Part shown: positions 44,073-55,415 of the stretch, piece by piece
Layout of the letters: each line of letters starts with the position of its first letter
Numbering within the stretch: the first letter of the stretch is position 1
Assembly (NCBI RefSeq): GCF_000372725.1
Contig: NW_005201123.1
Coordinates: forward strand, 25,730 to 89,729
Reading direction: 5' to 3'
Source of the DNA: Emiliania huxleyi CCMP1516
Taxonomy: Eukaryota > Haptophyta > Isochrysidales > Noelaerhabdaceae
DNA: 64,000 bases
Program-made: the position numbers and the translations under genes
The notes under the pieces: model-generated
Database searches by the model: none
What the model was told of the DNA's origin: nothing
Seen by the model: only the letters and a program-made list of their open reading frames with translations

Positions 44073-45068
44073 CTGGAATTTCCAAATTACCATCGACCCG
44101 CCCGGCTACGACAAAACCGCGGCAAGCCAATTATACTTCAACAACCGCGGCAAGCCACGTCCCACCTTTGCGCACAAAAGTTCTTGGGTGGCGCGGCCCA
44201 GTCTTCACAACGAAGTGCGAGCTTACATTCTCACCCCGGCGCGAAAGGCAACAACCGTCTACTACGGCGCGAAGAAAACCGTCTTCATGATCCGCGGCAG
44301 CCGCGTCGACCTGCTGGCCCAGGGGCGCGAGCAGCCGCCGCGCGACGCACTGGCGCGCCTCGGCATCTCGGTCGACGCCGGCGACGCCGGCGCGCTTCCC
44401 GAGCAGTCCGACTCAATCGAGTCGTCCCGGCTGCTGCTGCTGCACTGCATCCGCCGGCTGGGCGGCGGCCGCTCGCGGACGTCGGAGCTGGCTGCGACGC
44501 TGCGGTCGCGCCTCCTCTCCTCGCTGCGCGGCGACTCCATCGCCTGCCGCAACCGCGCCCTCTTCCTGGTGGGTGTCCTCTCGGGCGACGGCGACTGCGC
44601 AGCGGCGCTGGCCAGCGCGGGCGCGGTCGGCGAGCTGTGCGATCTGCTGCGGCAGGGCGCGCCGCGCGCGCCATCTCTGATCGAGCGCCAGTGGGCCCTC
44701 GTCTCGCTCAGCCACCTCGCTGGCGCCGCCCCGGGCCACGCCCGGCTCTTTGTCAAGGCGCGAGCCGGCGAGCTGCTGGCGGAGACGCTCCGCAGCTGCG
44801 CGTCGCAGCTCGGCGCCTCGCAGCCTGGCGCTTCGCACCTCGGTGCGCGCGAGGCGCCCACGGCGGCGGAGGCCTGCTCAGGCGGGGAGGCGCCGTGCGC
44901 GACGTCGCCGGCGGCCGCTGCCTCTGGCGGGGAGGAGGCGGCGGTGGCGGCGGCGAGTGAGGCGGCAGCGGAGAGCGAGGCGGCGGCGGCGGCGAGCGGG
45001 GCGGCAGGGGGGTCCTCGGTGGAGGCGGCGGCAGTACCAGCGCAGGCGCAGGCGCAGGCGGGTAGTGG

Positions 45069-45120
<52 letters not shown>

Positions 45121-45123
45121 GGC

Positions 45124-45155
<32 letters not shown>

Positions 45156-48090
45156 CGGTGGCGGCGGGGCTAGCGGCGCGGGTGCGGCGTCTGCCTCGCA
45201 GAGCGGCGAGACGGACGCGGAGCGCGAGCGCGCGGCGTTGGGGCTGTGCTACGTCATCTCTGCGGTGGTGGCCAACCTCAGCCTCGACCGGCAGGGCGCC
45301 AAGGAGGTGTCGACGAGCGGGCTGCTGTCGGCCCTCGTGCCACTGCTCCTCGCAAAGCGCGCCACCGGATCCCCGCGGCTCCTCAGCTATGACTCGGCCA
45401 CACCTCTCGGCCACGGCCCGCCCTCTAGGCGCGCCACCGTCTCCCTGCCCTCGGCGCGGTGGCTCTGCACCCACAGCCGCACAGGGCTGCACAACGCCTC
45501 GCTCGGCGGCGGCGCCGCGCGCGCGATGCTCAACTTCGCCTACCGCGGGCACGAGACCGCGCGGATGCTCCTCTCCGTCGGCGCGCTGCCGCGGCTGCTG
45601 GCCTTGGAGGACACGCCCGAGGCGTCCGACAAGGTGCGCGAGATTGCGCAGCGAGCCGCTGCCTACTTGGCCGAGGTGTCAACGTACGTATCGCGCGCGG
45701 CGTCCTCGTGCAGCGGCGACGACGACGCCGACAACGCCGACAACGCGCCCGCCGACGGCGCGGAAAGCGCGCCGCCCGCGCCGTCGCCAGCGCCGCCTGT
45801 AGCCCCTCCGCCCGCGCAGCCACACGCGGCGGCGGCGGCGGCGGCGGTTGTGGCGGCTGTGGCGGCGCCGACGGGCGCTGGCGGCGAAGCGGCGGAGGCG
45901 GAGGCTGAGGGAGAGGCGGAGAGAGTGGCCTTGCGCGGGAAGGAGGGTGGTCAGTCCGCCCCGTCGACGGCGGCGTCGCTCCTCCGCCGCAGCCTGACGC
46001 CGCCCGCCGAGGCGCTGCTCCAGGCGCCCCCGGGAGGGTGGGAGGCGCTGCGTTGCTCCCAATCCGCCGCTTCCGTCGCTACCGGCGGCGGCGGAGGTGC
46101 TGGCATTGGCGGCGATGGCGGCGACGCCACCAGCCGCAGCGGCGGAGACGGCGAGAGTGGCGGCGGCGGAGGAAGAAGCGGAAGCGGCGGCGGAGGAAGC
46201 GGCGGCGGCGGCGGCGGCGGCAGCCGCAAACGCCAGCGCGTGCAGGGCAGCGGCGCGCGGCGGCGGCGGCGGCGGCGCGGCCGTGGTAGCAGCGGGGACG
46301 GCGGCGAGGAGGCGGAGGCGATGTGTGAGTTCGAGTGCATCCTCGGCCGCCGCCTCAGCCGTTCGGGCGCCTCGGAATACCTCATCAAGTGGCGCGACCC
46401 GACCGGGGGAGGAGCGCTCACGCTGACGCACCACCCGCACATGCGCACCCCGCAGCTGCACACGTGCGCGCACACAGACACACATACTGACAGGCTAAGC
46501 GGGGCAACTCCCCGCACCACGACTCGACGTTTCAAGCCTCTCTCGTCCGGAGCTAGGCGCGTCCTGGGAGCCGGTGCACCACATTCACGACCCCGCGACG
46601 GTCGCCGCCTTCGACCGCGGCGCGGAGGCGGCCGGTCTGTACCCCGACTGGGCGTGGTCGCTCGACGCCGCGGGCGCCGGCTGGTCTTGCGTGCCGCTCG
46701 ACATAGCCGCCGCCGCCGGCCGGCGGGGGAGGGAGGGCGGGTCGGCGCGGCGGGCGAGGCCGCGCACGCTCCCTCCCAACTGGCCGGCCGGGGTGGTCTA
46801 CGCGCCCTTCCTGCTCTGGGTGGAGCCGGCGGTGGGTGGGGCGCGCGCCGACGCCGCCGACGCCGCCACCGACGCTGCCGGTTTGGCGTCGGCACGGATG
46901 GAGATGGCGCAGTGGCGGTGCATGGGCGGAGTCTCAATACAGCCGCTGCCGCCAAAGCACCCCGCCGCGGCGCCGGTGGGAGCGGCGGGCGCGTCGGCGG
47001 GCGCGTTCGGCCTCTTTGCCTCCGTCACCCTGCCGTGCGGAGCCGTGCTGGGCAACTACACCGGCCTTGTCAAGCCTCAGGAGAGAACCTTCTAGGAGCC
47101 ATCGTGGAGCCTTCTAGGAGCCTTCTAGGAGCCTCCTAGCGGGAGCTTCACGCGGGAGCTTCTAGTGGAACCTCCTTGCTTTTAGCGGGAGCTTCTAGTG
47201 GAACCTCCTTGGAGCCTTCAGTCTCCGCATTCGTGAGACGCAGTGGGTTGACTCTCGGCCCCACCCCTGTTGACACCGCAGCGCGCGTACGACACCTCGC
47301 GCTACCTGGTGGAGGTGTGCGAGCGGCGGACGGGGCGCCGGTTCGACATCGACGCGGCCAAGTACGGCAACGAGACGCGTTTCATCAACGACTACACGGG
47401 CATCGCGCCTCAGCCGAACGTAGCCTTCGTGCTGCACTACGCGGCTGGGGCCGGCGAAGTTGCCGTCTCGGTGGTGACGCAGCGGCTCATCCAGCCAGGC
47501 GATGCGGCCGAGAAGCGGCCGAGATGCGGCCAGTATGAGGCCGGTATGCGGCCGAGATGTCGGTATGCGGCCGGTATGCGGTTGGTTAGCCGAGACGTGG
47601 GTGAGGTCTAGCCGAGCGTGCAGCAGCTCGCTGCGCGACTGATGCTTGCCCGCGGCTGTGGACAGGCGAGGAGCTGCTCGTTGACTACGGCTGCCAGTTC
47701 TGGCTGGATGAGAGCGCAGAGGAGAGCGCGGGGAGCAGCCCGGGCTCGAGCCGCAGCCGCAGCCCACCGCCGCCCGGAGAAGCAGTGGCGATGGACACGG
47801 CTGAGGTGGAGGCGGAGGCGGAGACAGAGACGGCGGCGGAGGCGAACGCGGCGGCGTCAGTTGCGACATTCGCAGACGCAGCGGCGACGATTGCGGAGAC
47901 GGGGGCATCGGACGAGGCCGTGCAGATCGAGGTAGAGGAGGAGGCCGAGGAGGAGGAGGCGCGCCCGCCGGACGGCGCCTCTCGTTTTACGCGAGAGCGC
48001 AGGGCGCCGCAGGTCTTCCTCGCCGAGCCGGCGCCGCCGCCGAGAGCACTCGCCGCCGCGGCTCGCGCGGCAGCCGCATCTGGGGGCTAG
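44041..48090 (+). CDS. ARM-repeat, chromodomain and SET-domain protein
   Basis: A long multi-exon gene, roughly 1,100-1,200 residues. The N-terminal half has ARM-like helical repeats (SSRLLLLHCIRRLGG, ALFLVGVLSGDGDC, RQWALVSLSHLAG, LGLCYVISAVVANLSLDRQG, GGGAARAMLNFAYRGHETARML). Then CEFECILGRRLSRSGASEYLIKWR, split by an intron from SWEPVHHIHDPATVAAFD: a chromodomain. The SET domain follows: FGLFASVTLPCGAVLGNYTG, then YGNETRFINDYTGIAPQPN and, after a GC-AG intron (47499-47665), EELLVDYGCQFW. A histone lysine methyltransferase reading and writing chromatin marks is the likely role. The start could be 44041 or ATG 44287. Gly and Ala runs are coded by GGC repeats (45060-45180). Confidence 0.8.
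45060..45170. repeat. GGC/GGT coding triplet repeat
   Basis: About 35 Gly codons in a row in the methyltransferase gene. Length may vary between strains. Confidence 0.85.
47080..47225. repeat. intronic repeat, unit gagccttctag
   Basis: Four to five imperfect copies of ggagccttctagg/gggagcttctagtgg inside the intron that splits the SET domain after NYTG. A related ctaggaaccttctaggaacc run lies in an intron of the amino-acid transporter at 52050-52082. Confidence 0.7.
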
Positions 48091-48782
48091 GGTATCCGAG
48101 CGCCGTAACTCCGCCGTAGTAAAATTCTTTTGCTCCCACCGGAACCGCCTAGCGCCTGGGCTGTCCCATAGCGCGCCGCGCGAGCGCGAGCGCGCTGTGG
48201 GCGGGCACACCGGGAGCTACGGTGCGGCTCCCGCGGCTCCCCGGGGCCTGATCTCGTCGGCGGCGCTGCTCCGCTTGGGGCACGGCGTGTACTGGCTCGC
48301 CGGGGCCGCGCGGCACGGTGAGCGACTGCATCCGCACGCAATCGGATGGAACGCGGGCGCGTCGCTCTTCTACCTACTACCAGAACCCGTGGGTGTCTGA
48401 TCATCATCGAGGCCACCGACCGCTGCACCCGAACCTGTTTTTCGCGCGGATGGAACGCATCTATGGCGTGATGGTGCCGCCCCACGTCGCGTGCCGTATC
48501 GTGGCCCTCGAGATGGCGCGTGCCGAGCCACACACGCTGCCCATCGCGCGATTCTCCATCCCGGCACGGGCCGCGGCGATATCTGTGACTGTGTCCTGTA
48601 GAGAGCCCAAAGTGTGAAGTGATGTGCATGAGTAAACGCCCCACTAAATAACACAACCTGAGTGTCGTATTTCTTCCGCAATTCTATAAACTTCTTTAAA
48701 AATCTCTTCTCTTGCGCGCCGGTTTTGAAGTTTTACGCCGCATGTCGATTTCTGGTTGGTTGTGTCGAGTGTCGATTGTGCA
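48091..48782. other. intergenic
   Basis: No gene recognised. gtagtaaaattctttt at 48115-48130, just after the methyltransferase stop, is one of the recurring AAATTCTTT sites. Confidence 0.4.
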
Positions 48783-49995
48783 ATGCGCGACCGCACCCTC
48801 GTGGTCTTCCACTACGCCGAGCGCGCGAGCGACGCGCCACAGCAGCTGCAGCTCCGCAGGCGGAACCTCGAGTACTTTCTCCGTATCGGCGTCGTCGACG
48901 ACCCCCGTGTTCACTTTATCCTCAACCTGGCGGCTGGCAACGTGACAGAGGCGCACCCGGACAGCTGCCCTGGCTCTCACGCCACCAGTGTAGCGAAGAC
49001 GCCGTCTTGGCCGTTGCAAACACCTAGACTTTTGAAGCCTGCGGAATTGGCGCCCAGGCCACGCGCCCCGGGTGTCCCCACTTCACAGGAGCTTGGGCGA
49101 GGCGTGAGGCGAGTCCTGAGGGAAGCGCTTGCTCGGAGCGAGGAGACGCCACCGAGCAACTTTGAGCTGCGCCCACAGTGGACGCTGCCTCCCTCCGACC
49201 TTTGCCTTCACCACCGCACCCTCGCCGGCCTACCACTTGATCGCTACTCTCACGTGATCCTGCTCAACGACGCCGTGCGCCGCCATAGCAGAGAGGGGCC
49301 CCGCACACTCGCAAAGCGCGCGCCGCACATCCGCGAAAGAGCTCCTGAGCCGAGCCTTGTACCACTCGCCTGCCACCGACGTCACCCGACCACCGTTCGC
49401 TCAGGTGCGAGGCCCGCTGCTCGGCCGCACAGGCGCCGGTCCTCCGGAGCGGCCCGTCTGGTTGGGGCCGCCAAAGTACAAGCTTCCCTACAAGTCGTCA
49501 ACCGCCTCTCCCCTTCGCTCCGATGGCTGGTGGATGGCGTGGCGGGAGGGATGCGGTGACGCGGAAGTGTGCGGCGCCGTGGTCGTGTGTGTCCCCGAGT
49601 ACGAGCCGCACGCGCAGAGCTACGCCGTGATGCTCCGAGTCCCCGACGGGTCGGACGTGTTTCTGCGCCGTCTCGAGGCGGAGCCGTGCTCGATCCCATG
49701 GGCGAGACGCAGCGAGCTGATCCACAAGGTTGAGATTGGACTCTCCCGTCGAACGGCCGAGCTGGGCATGGCTGTGGCGGGGCTGGAGGTGCAGGGGCAG
49801 GCCGGATTCGACGCCACGGGGTTCCGGACGGCACCTACTCCGCGCTCGGTTGCGAAGGCGCAGCACCTGTGGGAAAGGCACAAGGGCACGTGCGCGGGCG
49901 GCAGCTGCCGCAAGGACCCCGGGGGCGGACCGATGCACGCGGGTTGGCAGTTCACCGCCGCGTGCGTTCAGCGGCAGCAGGCCGCGATCGCGTAA
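48783..49995 (+). CDS. glycosyltransferase-like protein
   Basis: ATG 48783 opens RTLVVFHYAERASDAPQQLQLR and NLEYFLRIGVVDDPRVHFILNL. A middle exon has LPLDRYSHVILLNDA, joined across a GT-AG intron (GTGCGC ... CGCTCAG) to VRGPLLG from 49402; together these make the YxHxxxLNDxVRGP box of a plant/algal glycosyltransferase-like family. The C-terminal exon has HAQSYAVML, DVFLRRLEAEPC and LIHKVEIGLSRRTAELGMAVAGL, which also matches that family. A Golgi role in glycan synthesis is likely. The exon between about 48950 and 49270 is not fully resolved. Both edges of the last intron read GTGCG. Confidence 0.65.
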
Positions 49996-50871
49996 CCTAT
50001 CCATCAATGCACAACCTGGATACATGCCATCCTTGCAATCTTCACAATCCGCTTTCTTAGCACTCTCAGGTAGGGGCCTCGCATTCTTACGGGTGCACTG
50101 CAGGCGGCGCTCGCTCCCGTCCTCTTTGAGAAGATTGGCGGCTCCTTCTACGGCCTGTGAGATGCGCCGAGATCACAAGAAGGAGAGTCGGAGATGTGCC
50201 AAGAGATTCGTCGAGACTGCCGAGATTGTAACACCAGGTGCACGCGGGGCATTGAGTGCTAAGCTCACAGCTCTCAGCTCGCGTCGTTGACCAGTGCTGC
50301 CGCCCCGCGCCAGATGCAATCGCCAACCCCCCCCCCCCCCCCCCCAGCAACCCGCGCCGTGCCGAGGTCGAGGAGCTCTCGCTTAGAGCGCTGGACGAAG
50401 TGTCGGTACGTTCGGTGTGGCTCACCCTCCATGCCGTGAACAGGCGCTTTATCATATATTCTTCTCTCGTTCCTCTTTGCGGGAATTTCTTTTCAAATAA
50501 GAATTCTTTCTGCGCCTAGTGCGCGCGGGGTGGTACGGCTCCGGCCGTGATGGGGGCGGGGAGGGGGCGGGGGCGACGGCCGCACGGAACCGCCGCCGGC
50601 GGGGGGCGAGGGCGCGGGCGAAGGAGGAGGAGCCAGAGCCCGGGGAGGATGGGAGGGGGAGGAGCGGCCGGAGGAGTACGCCGGCCTCTTTGACGACCCG
50701 TAAGGGGCCGTCGCCTGCTGTGCCATTTGTAGTGCCAGTCCGAGCCAGTCTGCTGTGAGAGGGGCTTGTGTAGTAAAATTCTTTCTGCGTCATGGCTGAC
50801 GAGCTGGCTGTCGAACTAGTCATTGGAGCTGCCGTGCCGACGAACGCCGTGTCTATCCGCCTCCGTGCGCC
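49996..50871. other. intergenic with poly-C run
   Basis: Holds a 22-base C run at 50324-50345, a CCGAGA-rich stretch at about 50165-50235 and a copy of repeat D near 50720-50785. No gene recognised. Confidence 0.45.
50722..50785 (+). repeat. short repeat D, copy 1
   Basis: gtgccagtccgagccagtc, then ctgtgagaggggcttgtgt and taaaattctttctgcg. Related copies lie at 58531-58600, 62570-62640, 62690-62770 and, as a reversed core, 62837-62864. Confidence 0.65.
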
Positions 50872-53214
50872 ATGCCTCCGTCGTCGGGCTGCTCGAATGA
50901 GAAGCCGCAAGCCTCGATGAGCGTCTGCAATCTCACCGCCAATATCGCAAACTCGATCGTTGGCTTTGCCGTGCTGACGCTGCCGACAGGGATGGAGCGG
51001 CTGTCTGACAACGGGATGGCGACCTCCGAGGCGCTCGGCGTCGGCGTCGTCCTGCTGCTGGTTTTCGGGACGCTCAACGCGTGGACGTTTACCCTCATTG
51101 CCGAGGCTTGCGAGCGGACAGGCGTGCCACAGCCCGCGTTCTCTCTGACCTTTTGCGCCATCATCCACTCGCGGCAGCCGAGGCGCCGGCCCGTTCCAAG
51201 AGCCTTCGTCGCATCCCACAGGGACCTGCTCGTATACGGCGGCGTGGCAGAAAACGCTCGGGCCGCGTACTGCGTGGCTGGTCTCGTCGAGCACGCTGCT
51301 GATCAGCTTCAACAATGCGGTCATCTGCCAGTCCATCATTGGCGCGCGCGCACACACGAAGCAGCTCCCGCTTTCGACTCCCCGGCGGATACGTACGCAT
51401 GACACGCCCCCGCAGGCGTCTGCTTGACAGACTTGATCGGCTTCTTCCTCGAGCCGCCAGAGGAGCTGCCGCGGCTGCGCATCCAGCTGCTCGTGGTCGT
51501 CGCCGTCCTCTTACCGCTCTGGTGCCCATCCTCGCCTCAGCACTCCCTCTCTGCGTCCACGATGCTGCTGCCGAGACTAGCCTCCTCCCACCGCGGTTCC
51601 TGTCGTCCTCACCTCGCCTCCCACCCCGCGCCGATCAGCCTTTTGCCTTCCCTCAAGCCGCTCTCTGCCGCGTCGACCTTTGGCCTCGCTGGAACAGCGA
51701 CGACAGCAGCGACGATGGCCGCGCGTGCTCTCGACACGTCCTACGGGCCCGAGGGCAAGTTTTTCGAGGTTGTGCAGTGGGTCCCCACCTTCGAGCAGCG
51801 CGCGGCAGACCCTGAGGGCGAGATCGCCGGTCTAGCCGCGGTGCGGAGACGAGTAGAGGAACGGGCACACTCTCTGAGAGACGCACGACAGACACGGCGG
51901 AGGCATGCACTCCATCGGAGTTGCGACTCCGCCGGGACGGACCGCCGATCACTCCCCGGCCCGGCCGTGGTGCCTCGGTGCGGTGCACGCCGAGAGGTGG
52001 TCGCGGCGCGTTGACCGCCGTGCGCATACTCGCGGTCAGGTCGCGCCGAGCTAGGAACCTTCTAGGAACCTTCTAGGAACCTTCGTCAGGTCGCGCCGAG
52101 CGCGAGCAGCGTGGCCTTCTTCCTCTCGCTCGCATCGAGCGCGTACCTGGCACACTTCAACGCGCCGCTCATGTACGCAGAGACGCGCCCCGACCGACAC
52201 GGCTCGCGCCTCGCCCCTTTCCGCGCTGCCGCTGCCATCGCCTTCTCTGCTGCAGCTGCGCTCTTCATCAGCATCGGGGGCGCCGGGTTCGCTACCTTTG
52301 GCGAGGCGGTGCAGGCGCTTGTCATCAACAACTACGCTGCTGCCGACCCGCTTGCCGCGATCGCCCGGTGCGGGGCTCCCTCCCGCCCCTCGAGTGTGTC
52401 AGCACGAGCGCAAGAATGCAAGCCTCCCCACCTCCCGGACTCGCGGCAGCAACTCGCACTCTCCCCTCCCACCCTCCTCCGCCCTCCACGTCCCTCTCAG
52501 GTGCGGCCTCTTCCTGACCGTCCTCTTCGAGTTCCCGCTGCTGGAGCGCCCCTTTCGCCTCACCCTAGCGGAACAGCTCGGCAGTTCGCGCTTCGGCAGG
52601 CAAGTGGGCGCGCCGCCCCGCCCCGCTCTCGACCGCCTGTGCACCGACCAAGCGTAGGCAGCTCGAGCGGCGGCAAAGGTCGGATCCACGTCTTCCTCTC
52701 TCTCGGCGCCATCACCGCAGTCGCCTTGGCCGAGCCTCCCCTCGACCAGCTGGCGGCGTTGGGCGGCGCGACGGGTGGCTCCCTCCTCATCTACATCGCC
52801 CCCGCCCTGATGACGCTCCGCCTCGCGAGCCGTACCATCCTCCCGCGGTCGGAGAGCGGGAGCTTCATCATCGCCGCCGACATCGCCGCCGACACGGAGA
52901 GCGAGGCGCGTTCGGACGCGGCGCACGGGCACAGAGGGCCGGTCGCGGGCGCTTATGCAGCAGTGTTGTGGGCGATGGCGGCGATGGGGGTCGTACTTGC
53001 CGGCGCGGGTTCCTACAGCGCGCTGCAGGCCCGGGACCGGCCCTCAGACTTGCAGTCGGGTCTGGACGAAGCCGACCCGGAGACCGACACGGGGGAGGAG
53101 GAGGGCACGCCAGCGTTGGAGCCGCCCGCTACGAAGGGCGTGGGAGGGGCCACCGCCAGCCTCGCCATTGCCGCGCCCGCCGCCACACACTCCAGGCGGC
53201 GCGCGTTGCGACAG
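50872..53214 (+). CDS. amino acid/auxin permease family (AAAP, SLC38-like) transporter
   Basis: ATG 50872 starts a multi-exon membrane protein. Exon pieces: MSVCNLTANIANSIVGFAVL and LGVGVVLLLVFGTLNAWTF; then WQKTLGPRTAWLVSSSTLL with SFNNAVICQSII; then GVCLTDLIGFFLEPPEELP and LLVVVAVLLPLW; STFGLAGTATTAATMAARAL; VAFFLSLASSAYLAHFNAPL and ISIGGAGFATFGEAVQALVI; CGLFLTVLFEFPLLERPFR; IHVFLSLGAITAVALAEPPL; and AGAYAAVLWAMAAMGVVLAG. The order of helices and the AHFNAP and LFLTVLFEFPLL blocks fit SLC38/AVT transporters, which move neutral amino acids across plasma or vacuolar membranes. The exact stop is not certain. Confidence 0.75.
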
Positions 53215-55100
53215 ATGCTCATCTGCGCGCTGCCGGCAGGGAAGCTGCCCTCCCCCTCCGTGCGTTTACCTGAGGTACGTGAGCCGCGCTCCTCACGCCG
53301 CGTGGCTGCCGACGCAGGCAGTCGTTTCCCGCGAGCGTTGCGGCCGTGTGGAACGGCAGCGACCCGACGGACCGCGGCGTGGTCGCCCTCGGAGGGTGAG
53401 CTGCCGCCCACAAACGCTGAGAGAACGCTAAGAAGCCGCCGAGAGACCAACCAGTGCGCTGATGAAAAGGCCGGGCAGGAGATTACCGAGCACCCCCTCG
53501 ACCATCGGCAGCACCGCAGCTGCTCCTCGACCGTAGGTGCGCCGCCGACTACCACCACGAGCACGGGCGCCTCAGTCTCGTCTTCGCACTCGTCCGCTCG
53601 CAGCAGCTCGACTTTGTCCGCGCGTCGCCGCCGCCAGGCCGTGTGTTGCAGAGCTCCTACAGCGAGGGTCCGACGCGATCGCCGATGGGGCGCAAAGCCA
53701 CGCTTTTCCACCGCCCGTACTTCAAGCATTCCGCCGCTTGGGTCGATTCGGTCGGCCTCGCCATCACCCTCGAGGGCAGGCCATGCAATCTGACGTTCCA
53801 TGAGTGCGCAATGCTGGCATTCGACCCACCGTGTCCCGTGGAAGCGGCTATTGACAAGTCATTCCTTGCCAGGTACGCGGCGAGAGCCGATTGCGCCCTT
53901 TCGCCGAGCCACCACGACGTGATCGACGAGCGCGAGCATTACCAGGCCAGCCACCCTCCCATCGAGACACAACCCTCCTTGCGACACCCCCCGCCGCTTC
54001 GAAAGGCGCTGCCGCCCCTCCCCAGGTCGGCCACCGCGACGTGGTGCTCACCAACCATCACACCCTCTCTACGCGCCGCATGACGGCGGTGGTGCGGCTC
54101 GTGCTGCAGCCGGTGGAGCCACTCCACATGCCAGCGGCTTCACAAGAGGCACCTGTCGGCCACATGCCTGCCGGAGTGGCTACAGGCGACGACGCTCCGC
54201 GTCAACAGCCACACGCGTGACGTCGTTTGGGCGGGGTCGGCTCTCTTCATACCGCCATGCTCGCGCCTCGTATGGCGACGGCTGGCAGATTGGGCGGCGG
54301 CGTGGCAGGCTGCGGGGTTTGTCGACATTGTCGTCCACGCACGTAGCCAGGCCCTCTGTTCGGAGCTCACCGAACGCGTGCCCGGCGTCGCGTGCGTGCC
54401 GTCGCCCTCGCTGCCGGACGGGTTCCCCGAGGGGCTTGGCGCGCCGCCGTCGCCGTCGCTCACCGAGCCGCCCGCCGAGCCGCCCGCCGAGGTTGCGCGC
54501 GACTACCTCGACTGGCCGCTGCTCAACATGGTCGGGCTTGTGCAGTCTGAGGTGCCGGGCTCCCCCGCGCGGCTGGCGGTGCTCGTCCGGACTCACCCCG
54601 CCCCCCGCTGTCCAGGCGGCGGGCTACCGCACGGCCGCTTTCCTCGACGTCGAGGATCGACCGCCCGAGGGCGCCGCGATCGCCGCCGCCCTCGGCGAGC
54701 TCGTGCACAGTCGGTCGCCGTATGCGTACCTCTTCCGGCCACTCCACGGCTGCGACGCGTGCCCAACCAGCTTGGGCGCGCCCGCGGTGGCGATGCACCT
54801 CGGCCGTCTCGCTCGCGATCTTCCCGCTCCATTCGGGTCGTAGGTGAGCTCGCCGCGGCGATGCGTAGCGACCACTGCAACCTCTCGGGCGGGCTGCACA
54901 AGGTGCTTGGCGTGCCCGCCCGCATGTCCTCAGTGCGGGTCGGCTCCGCCTCGCCCACCATCGGCAGGGGCCATGATTCGGGCGCGTGCATGCAGCGCCC
55001 AGTGTCGCTGATCGAGAAGGGCCAGTGTGGCGCCCTGCCAGCGGCGCGCGCTAGGAACGGGAGCAGCGCGAGAGAGGAGCGGCGGAAGCGCACTGTCTAG
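53215..55100 (+). CDS. unrecognised multi-exon protein
   Basis: Coding exons are clear by frame and splice signals but no family is known to me. Pieces: MLICALPAGKLPSPS (donor GAG|GTACGTGAG); PASVAAVWNGSDPTDRGVVALGG (donor GTGAGC); after acceptor CGTAG, ADYHHEHGRLSLVFALVRSQQ, LFHRPYFKHSAAWVDSVGLAI and FHECAMLAFDPPCPVEAAIDK; and near 54280, RLVWRRLADWAAAWQAAGFVDIVVH and DYLDWPLLNMVGLVQ. The last could be a second gene. The end may be 54843 or 55100 depending on splicing. A glycan- or nucleotide-sugar-related enzyme is only a guess. Confidence 0.4.
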
Positions 55101-55415
55101 CGAGAGAGAGGAGCGTGCGCACCGCCCGCGCTGTCAGCCGCGGGGCGTCCGAATGGGAACTGTGGACACTTGCGTGGTATTCATCTAATATTCGCGCGTG
55201 TTCCTCTAAATTGCCACCCAGACGATAAGGATAATAAACAAATAAACGCAGACCCCAGAGGTGGGAGAAGGACGCGGAAACGGTCCCCATCTGGTGCGAT
55301 CAGGTGCGATCAAAAAACAGCCGTACCCGGTACTTTTATTTTATTCGCCCTGAACAGCGACTCTCCAGAAGACGTATCGCTCAGACGACCGTCGCGTCAG
55401 TCTCTCAAAAAACGA

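Noticed and set aside
45951-46955. Minus-strand Arg/Pro-rich frame
   Set aside because: Antisense of the chromodomain-SET gene.
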